This document shows positions 46,740 through 55,308 of a stretch of 64,000 bases of DNA, in pieces. How positions within the stretch are numbered: the first letter of the stretch is position 1; each line of letters starts with the position of its first letter. The position numbers and the translations under genes are program-made. The notes below the pieces were generated by a model. The model did no database searches, had not been told where the DNA came from, and worked only from the letters and a program-made list of their open reading frames with translations. The stretch comes from Thinopyrum elongatum (Eukaryota; Streptophyta; Magnoliopsida; Poales; Poaceae). The stretch spans positions 71,623,868 to 71,687,867 of the forward strand of contig CM022297.1 of the NCBI GenBank assembly GCA_011799875.1. The letters are read 5' to 3'.

Positions 46740-47440
46740 CTAAGTATTATCATCTTTCTTCTTACTTTCCGTAGATGTGTTCTTATTAGGAGGTTTTGTA
46801 AAAATAACTTGAAACACATTATCCATAGAGATTTTAGCACTATCAAGTTGCCCATCTACATATCCCCTTTGATTTCCGGCAATAATCCAAGAATATTGTT
46901 GATTAACATCATTGAAAACTTGTTGGATTATATCTAAAACGGGGATTTCCTTTTTAAGATTCTTATAAAAAATTTGGTTATTTCCAAGAAAATGTCTCAA
47001 CATGTAATCACTATTATAAAGGATCTCATCTATTACCGGTTTTTCACGGCTTATACCATAAAAATGAAAAATTTCCCTAGTTTCCCGTACTATGTAATCA
47101 AATTCATTCATAAGAACTTGGGTAACTATCTTGTTAGCTTTAGGATCCTTTATAACGGGTAACTGATAAAACAATCTCTGCAAGGTAGGATGGGTACGAA
47201 TAAATCTATTTTCAAATTTCAGAACTAGTGCTGAAAATAGCTTCCGCATAAGATTTAGTTCTTTTAAGTATAGGAGCATCATCAATAGACAAATTTCCAA
47301 CACAATTGAAAAATTCTTGGATATGTTCTTTCCCCATAACGTTCCCTTGCCCCAAACCAAAAGTTTTGGCATCCAGATTGCCAGATCGTCCAATTTAAGG
47401 AGTGAGGCCATCATCTATTTCTACCATACCGAAATCACTC
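46740..47440 (-). pseudogene. Unknown ORF of Athila-2 (about 230 codons, broken)
   Basis: From the ATG at 47438-47440 (MSDFGMVEIDDG) the frame meets a stop 16 codons on. It then reads LGQGNVMGKEHIQEFFNCV and TKSYAEAIFS before a frameshift near 47215. The rest is a clean frame to 46740 with KFENRFIRTHPTLQRLFYQL, NEFDYIVRETREIFHFYGIS, NSDYMLRHFLGNNQIFYKNL and a Lys/Ser/Thr-rich tail. It looks like a mostly alpha-helical protein. I recognise no gag, protease, RT or other domain. The last codons (KDDNT-stop) are the same as those ending the Athila-1 gag-protease ORF, and sequence before the start is also shared. The ORF therefore sits in the same slot. Confidence 0.65.
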
Positions 47441-47649
47441 ATGATGACAAGTTAAACAAATAAGAGATCTAACGAGAAAACGGAGAACGAAAAAGAGGGC
47501 GAATAAAACGGCAATTTTTTGTGAAGTGGGGGAGATGAAAACGAGAGGCAAATGGCAAATAATGTAAATTGTAAGGAGATGAGATTTGTGATTAGGAACC
47601 TGATAGATGTTGTTGATGTCTCCCCGACAATGGCGCCAGAAGTTCCTTT
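47441..47649 (-). other. Athila-2 leader and primer-binding site
   Basis: PBS TGGCGCCATTGTCGGGGA on the coding strand (47621-47638), 11 bases from the LTR. It differs at two sites from the tRNA-Asp-type PBS of Athila elements. The purine-rich leader, with ACGAGAGGCAAATGGC on the plus strand, matches that of Athila-1. Confidence 0.85.
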
Positions 47650-48126
47650 TGATGTCGCTTGAACACGTCGGTATTTCCCCAAAGAGGAAGGGATGATGCA
47701 GCACAGCTACGGTAGGTATTTCTCTCAGTCATGAAACCAAGGTATCAATCCAGTAGGAGAACCAAGCAACACTATGTAAATGGTACCTGCACACAAGACA
47801 AATACTTGCAACCCGACGCGTATAAGGGGTTGTCAATCCCTTCTTCGGGTAACGGCGCCAGAAATTGTCAAGTTGACGGGATAAAAAATGTGATAGAATG
47901 GATAAATAGATCTTGATAAAACGCAAAATAAAAGATGCAAAATAAAAAGTGCAGCAAGGTATTTTTGGGTTTTGGAATAATAGATCTGAAAATAAAGGTG
48001 GCAAATAATAGATCGAAAAGCAAATATGATGAAGAATAGACCCGGGGGCCGTAGATTTCACTAGTGGCTTCTCTCAAGAAATAGCACACGGTGGGTAAAC
48101 AAATTACTGTTGGGCAATTGATAGAA

Positions 48127-48690
48127 CACTACTGGAATCAGCTTCTTTGTCGTCCGCCATGCCGGACGGCAAAGGCATAGATCACGGACGGCAAAATGCT
48201 TTGCCGTCCGCTAGCGGACGGCAAACTGTCCGGATGAAAGCCTGCCAGCAAAGGCCTTCTTTGCCGTCCGCTTCTTAGAAACGGACGGCAAAGGATTACG
48301 CCGTCCGCCATCCGAGGCCAGCAGATGGCAAAGAAAGCTGACGGCAGTGCGGTGGCGTGAGAGTCGTTAGGGGGTTAACGGCGCTCTTTGCCGTCCGCCA
48401 GCGGACGACAAAGAGTCAAAGATCTTTGCCATTCGCTGGCGGACGGCAAAGAGCCCAGCTAGGCAGCACTGGGAAGCTGCCACGTGTCCAGATATGCCGT
48501 CCGCCAGCAGACGGCAAAGAGGTTTGAATCATTGCCGTCTGCTGGCAGACGGCATAGATGGTCACTTTGCCGTCCGCCAGCAGACGGCAAAATGACCAAA
48601 TAGGCAGCCAGTGTTCCCAGTTTGCACAGGTGACTGCCACGTGTCCTCTTTGCTGTCTGCTAGCGGACGGCAAAGAGGCTATATATCCCC
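48127..48690. repeat. CACTA-2 left terminal and subterminal repeats
   Basis: About fifteen copies or variants of TTTGCCGTCCG and its complement, many in inverted pairs around GCTAGC or CCAGC (for example GTCCGCTAGCGGACGGCAAA). These are the expected binding sites for the element's own proteins. Confidence 0.9.
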
Positions 48691-49415
48691 TGTTTTTATT
48701 TAAATCCCATTAATTAGACATGGTTTCAAACATAGATATACATGCATACATATCCAACATATCCAACAGCATGTCCAACAACATATTTCATCCAATCCAA
48801 CAACATAGTTCAACAAAGTCCAACATATCCATATATACATAACTAGAAACAAGTTTCCAACAACATATCCATATAGACATACATATCCAAACAATTTTTC
48901 ATAAACAACAAGGAAGCACCACAAGAATAGTACACTCCATGAATCCAAGCTTCCTCATGTAAAGCAAATCTGCAAATTGGGAAAGATGAAAGTTAGAAGA
49001 AGAAGAAGAAGAAGAAGAAGACTAGTTAGAAGAAGAAGAAGAAGATTTTTTTTCTTCTCTTTCTTTTTCTCCTCTCCTCTTCTTTATCTTCTTCTTCTTC
49101 TAACTAAGGTAGGTAAAAATGTCATTTTATTGCTAAGCTAGGTAAAAATGCTAAGTGTAGGTCATTTTAGAGCTAAGGTAGGTAAATAGGTCATTTTGGA
49201 GCTTAGTAAGGTTATTATGTCATTTTCGAGGAAAATAAGCTAAGTCTATATCATTTTGGAGCTAACAAAGATTATCATGCCATTTTTTACCTAAGTATGC
49301 TAAGTATGTCATAAATGAACTGAATAAGCTAAGTATAGCTTATTTTTTATCTAACTTAGGTAATTATGCCATTTAGGAGGAAAATATGCTAAGTATCCAT
49401 TTGTAAAGCAAAACA
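48691..49415. other. AT-rich CACTA-2 spacer with simple and degenerate repeats
   Basis: ATATCCAACA phrases recur from 48740 to 48890. GAA and CTT runs at 48990-49100 face each other and could pair. A degenerate repeat of about 45-60 bp (GCTAAGGTAGGTAAA..TCATTTT) runs from 49095 to 49395. No gene is seen. Confidence 0.75.
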
Positions 49416-49667
49416 CTAGAGAAAATTTACCCTCATCACAACAAATGTGATGAAGATCGCAACTAAGGTAACAATTGATCCAACGGCATAATGATACCAA
49501 GCCTCATTATCAATGGCATATTTTCTAATCTTCTTAAGCTTCAGGCGCATTGCATCCATCTTCAAGCGCATTGCATTCATCTTCATCTTGTGATCATCGA
49601 TGGCATCGGCAACATACAACTCCAATGTCATCTTCTCTTCTTCAATTCTTTTAATTATTTCTTTCAA
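49416..49667 (-). CDS. Small CACTA-2 frame with coiled coil and one membrane-like segment
   Basis: 83 codons. A charged helix (KRIEEEKMTLELY, then a duplicated KMNAMRLKMDAMRLKLKKI) is followed by a hydrophobic stretch GSIVTLVAIFITFVVM near the end. It may be the last exon of the transposase transcription unit or a separate small product. The heptad-like MDAMRLK duplication is visible at the DNA level. I do not recognise the family. Confidence 0.4.
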   Translation of the reverse strand: MKEIIKRIEEEKMTLELYVADAIDDHKMKMNAMRLKMDAMRLKLKKIRKYAIDNEAWYHYAVGSIVTLVAIFITFVVMRVNFL

Positions 49668-49999
49668 ATACTCATTTTCTTTTTCAACTAAATTTAACTT
49701 CTCGACAAGAGGGTCCGTTTCAAATTCCGGTTCACATACCTCCTAGATTAAAATATCTCTATGTCAACTTGATGGCCATAATTTGCATAAATGCGAAATG
49801 CAACAAATAGTTATGAAAGAGAATTTACCACATCCGAATCATAAAGTGGGCGAGGGCCGACTGGGACGGAAATCAAGACCATGGCACTATGTATAAGAAA
49901 CAATCATAAAAAGTAAGAAAATTATAAATACCAACTATATAAATCATACAATCATACAAATAACTATATAAATCAAGTACAACATAAAAATTTGAATAC

Positions 50000-50824
50000 C
50001 TAATAATCATTATCGGTAATGACGTGCTCGTCATCATCATTAATAAAAGCATCATCATCATCACTATCGGTAATGACGTGCTCATCATCATCATTAATAA
50101 ATGCATCATCATGTGGAAGGCCACCTTTACGTAATTGTTCAAGCATTGACAGGTCATCTGCAGCAGTAACTTCTTCTTCTTCCGGCTCTTCTTGTTCCAG
50201 CTCAGGGGTGAAGTCGGATTCACTATCGTTGTCTACTTCAATGTTCTGGGGTGGAGTAGAGCGGTTCTTGAAACATTTTTTGGAAAGATGTGTTTCTTGG
50301 AAGAATTCTCCTTCGTCATATGTGTCTTGGTTAATGTGAGGTTCATAATCCTTTTCATTGGGGGGAGGTGGTCTAACATGTGGTGGCACTTCATAAACGA
50401 CGTCCCAACCACTGAGATTTGGATCACTTTGACAGGCCCACGGTAGATAGAAAACTTGGGTTGCCTGTTGAGCCGTAATATAGACATCGGGAACATCCAA
50501 ATGGGTGCTTTGTTTGATTTCGACTAGCCCTATATGTTCATGAGTCCTTCTAGTCTCCCTCGGCTGGAACCAATAACATCTGAAGACTACGACGTTTGGT
50601 GGGTTTTCACCATAGAATTCAAGTTCATAAATTGCTTCAACTCTTCCATAATACTCGATACCTCCTTCGCCGATAGCAGAGACACAACAATTTGTAGACT
50701 TTCGGTCGGCCATAGATAGCTCTTTGCCATAGGTACGAAAGCGATACCCGTTGATGTCGTATTTGTCAAATGAACGGACCTTATAGTCAAAACCATTAGC
50801 TACTTGTCTTAATTCGGCATCCAT
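50000..50824 (-). CDS. CACTA transposase C-terminal exon (DUF4216-like)
   Basis: 275 codons open without a stop. The motifs YDINGYRFRTYGKE, YYGRVEAIYELEF and VVVFRCYWFQPRETR, then QVFYLPWACQSDPNLSGWDVV, are those of the DUF4216 region usually found C-terminal to TNP2 in plant CACTA proteins. The tail is very acidic and ends with two copies of DDAFINDDDEHVITD, a tandem duplication of 48 bp (about 50004-50106). It is separated from the upstream transposase frame by about 280 bp that probably include an intron. Confidence 0.75.
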   Translation of the reverse strand: MDAELRQVANGFDYKVRSFDKYDINGYRFRTYGKELSMADRKSTNCCVSAIGEGGIEYYGRVEAIYELEFYGENPPNVVVFRCYWFQPRETRRTHEHIGLVEIKQSTHLDVPDVYITAQQATQVFYLPWACQSDPNLSGWDVVYEVPPHVRPPPPNEKDYEPHINQDTYDEGEFFQETHLSKKCFKNRSTPPQNIEVDNDSESDFTPELEQEEPEEEEVTAADDLSMLEQLRKGGLPHDDAFINDDDEHVITDSDDDDAFINDDDEHVITDNDY

Positions 50825-51106
50825 AATCTCTGAATTAGCCTACAAGTTTAATACGAAAGGATTGTTGCATTAGTCGCAAATTAGCCAAAGAAAAAAAAGT
50901 GTCTAATGGAAATTACCATTTTTTTGAACCAAGAGATGAAACCGGGAAATTCGGCTCCTTGTTTTGCCAGAAGCTCATACTCTTCGACGGAATCCTTTTG
51001 GATCACCGCTCCATACGAGAATATGGCGACGTATCGACTGCATCAAAAATCCAGCAATAAGAGAAGTTCAAAGGAATTAGAAGTTGTGAAACAATGTACC
51101 GAGATC

Positions 51107-52954
51107 TTACTCGATGTACGGCCGCACTTCTGTTAGGTTGTTGAAGAGATACAGCGAAATGGTCCGCCATTCTTCAACATCCAACCTTACTGGTTTCCAA
51201 TCACCGGCTGGTGCGAGATTCCCTTTGAATAGGCTGAGGTTGGATTGACCCTTTTGAGGTTCGTCAGCATTGTACCGAGGCTTCGGATTATGCAAATGAC
51301 GATTTTTGGCTTCGTAGTGTGCGGTCACGAAGTTTGCCGCCTCCTCAGTGATGAATGCCTCCGCCATCGATGCTTCTATTCTACGTTTATTTTTACATTT
51401 TGCTCGAAGCGTCTTCTGCATCCTCTCAGTTGAGTAGCACCAACGATTTTGCACGGGCCCCCCCAATCGTGCCTCGGTCGGGAGATGCAAAATCAAGTGT
51501 TGCATTGGATGAAAGAAGCTTGGCGGAAAGATCTTCTCTAACTTGCAGATTAACTCCGGCGCCAACTGTTCCATTTCTTCTATGCAAGTCGAAGCAACTA
51601 TACTTGCGCCCTGCCGTCAGCCAACGAAACTCAAGAGCTCCCTTGCATGTGGGGCACGGGAACCTTCCATGCACACACCAGCCAACGAATAGTGCATACG
51701 CCGGCAAGTCATGTGTCGAGTACATGTACCAGGCACGCATTATGAAGTTCTGTTTGCCAAAGGCGTCGTATGTCTTGAACCCATTATCCCAAGCTTCTTG
51801 CAATTCGTCCTTAAGCGGCTTCATGTACACATTCATATTCTTCCCCGGATAGTTGGGCCCTGGAATTATCAACGTCAGGAAAATATTCTTTCGTTGCATA
51901 ATCTGCCCGGGGGGAGATTGAGTGGAATGACAAACACGGGCCAACAGCTGTATGGGGCTGCCATCTGACCAAACACACTGAACCCATCTGTGCTGACGGC
52001 GACTTGAGGATGCCTTGGATCTGCCATTTTTTCCTTATGTAATGCATCGAAGCACTTCCACGTTTCACCATCCGATGTGTGCACCATCATCACATTCCCA
52101 TCTGCATCTAGTTCGGTTCTTTTGCCCGTTTTGTGCCATGTCATCTGTCAGGCCGTCTCTTCGACCATGAAAAGGCGTTGAAGTCTTGGTACGATTAGCA
52201 TATACCGAAGAACATTAACGGGTATTTTGGTCTGCGTCTTCTCACCCATACCGTTGTCTACCACAACATACCTGGAAGAATTGCAAATGGGACAATAGTT
52301 CAAGTCCTCATACTGAAGCCTAAATAAGACACATCCTTTCTCACAGGCATGTATCTTCTCATAGGGCATCTTAAGAGCACAGAGGATTTTGTCTGACTAG
52401 TACAGGTTTGGAGGTAGCACATGGCCTTTGGGTAGAAATCGTCCGAATACTGTCATCATCGCGTCGTAGCATTCTCTGCCCAGGTTGAATTGAGCCTTCA
52501 AAGCCATTATTTGTGAGATGGCATCCAGCTGACAAAGCTCAGTGTGCTCGTGGAGAGGACGTTTTGAGGACTCCAACATTTCAGTGAAGGCCTTTGCAGA
52601 TTCCTCCATCTCCTCGTCCGAGTCCCGAGCATCGTCAAAGTCTTGCACCATGTCTGCGGTCCCGGTACCATGCTCGTCGGTGCGACGACGAACCTCGGCT
52701 CTGGCACGTTGGGCAGACTCACCATGTAATATCCAGACCGTGTAACCAGGCGTAAAACCAAACTTCTGCAGGTCTTTACTCATTTCAAGCTTGTCCCTCT
52801 TTTTATAGTTGTCGCAACGGGCACAGGGGCACCAGCTAAATTCCTGGCCATATGCAAATGCGGCTCTAACAAACCCCTTGGTTTTTGTTAACCATTCCAC
52901 GGTCCAAACTTTCTGACTAGTGTAACCGGTGTACATCCATGCACAATCACTCAT
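51107..52954 (-). pseudogene. CACTA TNP2-type transposase, broken, core deleted
   Basis: The start MSDCAWMYTG with CPCARCDNYKKR is the transposase-associated zinc domain. CPICNSSRY and TWHKTGKR follow, then PVFVIPLNLPPG, LKDELQEAW, FKTYDAFGKQNF and CPTCKGALEFRWL of the TNP2 domain. The frame then passes directly to a DUF4218-type segment (KIFPPSFFHPMQHLILHLP). The normal TNP2 middle section between these blocks, some hundreds of residues in relatives, is missing. Lesions are in-frame stops at 52397-52399 and near 52148, a frameshift at a C/G run near 51910, and another at the deletion join near 51575. It cannot make an active enzyme. Confidence 0.88.
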
Positions 52955-53089
52955 ATTGACTTCCTACTGGACACACAAGAAATATATACATAATTAAGCA
53001 AACCATATCCATCAGTTAATGGAGTTTGTTAGTTTTATTACGTCCATGCAACCTACACGCTAATAGGTAAAGATAGGTTCTAATCCCAC
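52955..53089 (-). other. Upstream of the CACTA-2 transposase
   Basis: A short AT-rich interval between the transposase start and the first hairpin. It could be 5' UTR. No TATA box is clear. Confidence 0.4.
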
Positions 53090-53303
53090 CCGAGTATGTG
53101 TAGATTGGGTTTGTTTTCCCATGCTCTGCTCCCGATCCGACGCAAAATTTCGGCAGCACCTCCCCGCTGTTCTCCTGATACACGTCTCGGCAATAAGCAG
53201 AGAGAATGTGTACCCAGAGAACAACAGGGAGGCACTGACGAAATTCTGCATCGGATCCGAAGCTGAGCATATGGGAAAACGAACCCAATCTACACATACT
53301 CGG
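53090..53303. repeat. Inverted repeat 1 in CACTA-2 (about 105-bp arms)
   Basis: The left arm starts CCGAGTATGTGTAGATTGGG and the right arm ends with its complement, CCCAATCTACACATACTCGG. Imperfect pairing continues to a small loop near 53196. The transcript would fold into a long hairpin. It could be a foldback MITE or a small-RNA precursor. Confidence 0.85.
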
Positions 53304-53449
53304 GCTGTCCATGGATAACGTTGGACAATTCGAAAGAATCACGATTATAAATATGCAAATGCATGCATATTTATAGATGTAACCCTTTCGAACGGGAGAC
53401 GCATAGTGGTCACGCATACTGATGATTGAAGACACCTATAGCAAGTGTT

Positions 53450-53785
53450 AGGGGGTTCCTTGGCGTCGATGGAACCCTAAATAGCAAGTGTCATCGGTGC
53501 GAGATACATGTGGCGCTCGGCGTTGAACACTAGATCCACATCCCACAAGTGAAGCCGGCGCCCGGCGTCCCGCAACAATAGTTCTGGTGGCCGATGACGG
53601 TCGAGCACCTTGGCGAATTCGCAATGGTGTTCGACTGCCATCGACGCCGAGAACTGTTGCTGTGGGACGCTGGACGCCAGCGTCACTTGTGGGACGTGGA
53701 TGTAGTGTTCGACACCGACGGCCACATGTATCTCGCACCGACGATACTTGCTATTTAGGGTTCCATCGACAACGACCCCCTAACC
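53450..53785. repeat. Inverted repeat 2 in CACTA-2: loop-free palindrome of about 168-bp arms
   Basis: Arms meet at GAATTC (53615-53620) with no spacer and diverge by roughly one base in eight to ten. Both arms, read outward from the centre, stay open and end at TAG after about 45 codons with HLWDVD and HMYLAP. Each arm is thus a copy of one coding-like fragment. Confidence 0.88.
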
Positions 53786-53805
53786 CGCTCGTCCCCGGGT
53801 AAACT

Positions 53806-54223
53806 AAATAGCAACTACCATCGGTGCAAGTTACATGAGGCGGTCGGCGTTGAACACTAGATCCACATCCCACAAGTGAAGCCGGCGCCCGGCGTCCCGC
53901 AACAATAGTTCTGGTGGCCGATGATGGTCAAACACCTTGGCGAATTTGTCTGGCAGCCTCTGCGATGAGGATTAAAGCCAATTTTTGAAATTTCAAACAA
54001 CCAAACCGACTTGAGTAAGTTTGGGTGTTTCAAGTTTCAACACTTGCCTTTTAATCGTCATCGCAGAGGCTGCCAGACAAATTCGCAATGGTGTTCGACC
54101 GCCATCGACGCCGAGAACAGTTGCTTTGGGACGCTGGACGTCGGCGTCACTTGTGGGACGTGGATGTAGTATTCGACACCGACGGCCACATGTACCTCGC
54201 ACCGACGATACTTGCTATTTAGG
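53806..54223. repeat. Inverted repeat 3 in CACTA-2: second copy of the palindrome with an insertion at its centre
   Basis: The arms (53806-53946 and 54080-54223) are homologous to those of inverted repeat 2 and again read to HLWDVD when read outward. The left arm has a stop within the HMYLAP position. The unit plus its tail CCCTAACCCGCTCGTCCCC occurs twice in tandem, so one palindrome duplicated to give two. Confidence 0.88.
53947..54079. mobile_element. 133-bp MITE-like insertion in the palindrome centre
   Basis: Terminal inverted repeats start TGTCTGGCAGCCTCTGCGAT and extend about 28 bases. They are flanked by AATT on both sides (53943-53946 and 54080-54083), which is the centre of the GAATTC in the uninterrupted sister palindrome. 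It has no coding capacity. The superfamily is unclear. Confidence 0.75.
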
Positions 54224-54254
54224 GTTCCATCGACACTGAGGAACCCCCTAACCC

Positions 54255-54555
54255 GCTCGTCCCCGGGCGCCCTCTTTTCCTACTTCTTTTTTTCATCTTC
54301 AACTTCTACTTCTTTTTTTCATCATCTTCTTCTTCTACTACTTATTGTTCTTTTTTCTTCTTCTTCTTCTTCTTTTTCTTTTTTTTCATCTTTCTTGATT
54401 ATTCTTAAAAATAGGAAAAAACCTAAACAAAACTATAAACTAAATGTAACCTAAAATAAACTAAATTAACCAAAACTAACCTAACCTAAACTAACCTAAA
54501 CTAAACTAACCTAAACTAAACAAATATAAACTAAATCTAAAAAAACAGAAAAAAA
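54255..54555. other. Pyrimidine-rich and AACCTAAACT simple repeats
   Basis: CTT/TTC runs to about 54400, then AAACTAACCTAAACT-type repeats to 54540. Low complexity, no gene. Confidence 0.8.
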
Positions 54556-54559
54556 AACT

Positions 54560-54890
54560 CACCACGATGAGGGGCGGGGCGGCAGCGGGGTAGGGCCGGG
54601 CGGTGCGGCCGGGTGGCGGCGGCTCGGGACGGGGGCGGGGCGGTGCGGGGCGGCCGGCGAATCGGGACGGGGGCGGCGCGGCCGGGCGGGCGGGGCGTAG
54701 CGGCCGGCGGCGGCGGCTCGGAACGGGCGGGGCGGGGCGGCCGACGACGTGGGTGGCGCGGGGCGGGGGCGGCTCAGGCGCGGCCGGGCGGGCGGGGCGG
54801 CGCGACCGGCGGCGGCGGCTCGACTGGGCGGGGCGGGCGGCGGCGCGGCCGGGCGGCGACAGTGGTGAGGGGTCGGGGCGGCTCGGGCAG
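54560..54890. repeat. GC-rich degenerate tandem repeat of CACTA-2
   Basis: GGGGCGGCGCGGCCGG, GGCGGCGGCTCG and related blocks recur every 30-60 bases over about 330 bp that are nearly all G and C. Frames are open on both strands because stop codons are rare in such DNA. They are not called as genes. Confidence 0.8.
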
Positions 54891-54949
54891 GGAGAGAGAG
54901 GGAATGGACAGATCGGGCGCGGGCGTGGCCCCTTATCTGCTAGGTCACA

Positions 54950-55308
54950 GCTCTTTGCCGTCTGCCAGCAGACGGCAAAGAGCGTACCTAGTGGGGTGGG
55001 GCCGGGGGGAAACGGATGAACTAACGGCCATCTTCTTTGCCGTCTGCTGACGTACGGCAAAGATGTTTTGCCGTCAGCCAGCATACGGCAAAGAAGATGG
55101 CCGTTAGGTCGCCCTCGTACGCCCGCCACCCACCCTCTTTGCCGTCCGCTAGCGGACAGCAAAGATATGCTGATGGCAAAGCCATCCGTTGCCGTCCGCT
55201 GCCTCTTTGCCGTCAGTTTTCTGGTGGCTGATGGCAAAGCCTTTCTTTGCCGTCCGCTAGCTGACGGCAAAGAAGTGGCAGACGGCAAAGAAGTGGATTC
55301 CAGTAGTG
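54950..55308. repeat. CACTA-2 right subterminal and terminal repeats
   Basis: TTTGCCGTCTGC, GCGGACAGCAAAG and TTTGCCGTCCGC copies in both directions, ending GATTCCAGTAGTG. Confidence 0.9.

Larger units (their letters stand above)
48127..55308 (-). mobile_element. CACTA-2: 7.2-kb CACTA element with defective transposase and hairpin cluster
   Basis: Ends are CACTACTGGAATC at left and its complement GATTCCAGTAGTG at right, with target duplication GAA (48124-48126 and 55309-55311). Both arms carry TTTGCCGTCCGC/GCGGACGGCAAAG repeats in both orientations. The minus strand codes for a TNP2-type transposase with part of its core missing, a DUF4216-like exon and a small coiled-coil frame. Between the transposase start and the right arm lie three long inverted repeats and a GC-rich repeat block. 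It landed in the Athila-2 5' LTR after that LTR pair had formed, since the solo LTR lacks it. Confidence 0.93.

Noticed and set aside
46740..47440. Calling the Athila-2 ORF a diverged gag
   Set aside because: No capsid motif, zinc knuckle or protease box is visible and it shares only terminal codons and flanks with the Athila-1 gag. Left as unknown.
48990..49100. GAA/CTT runs as a meaningful hairpin or regulatory array
   Set aside because: Simple-sequence repeats in both directions are common in these elements and no further structure supports a function.
54506..55288. 260-codon minus-strand Pro/Arg/Ala-rich frame
   Set aside because: It reads through the GC repeat and the subterminal repeats of CACTA-2. 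Composition is that of the repeat and not of a protein.
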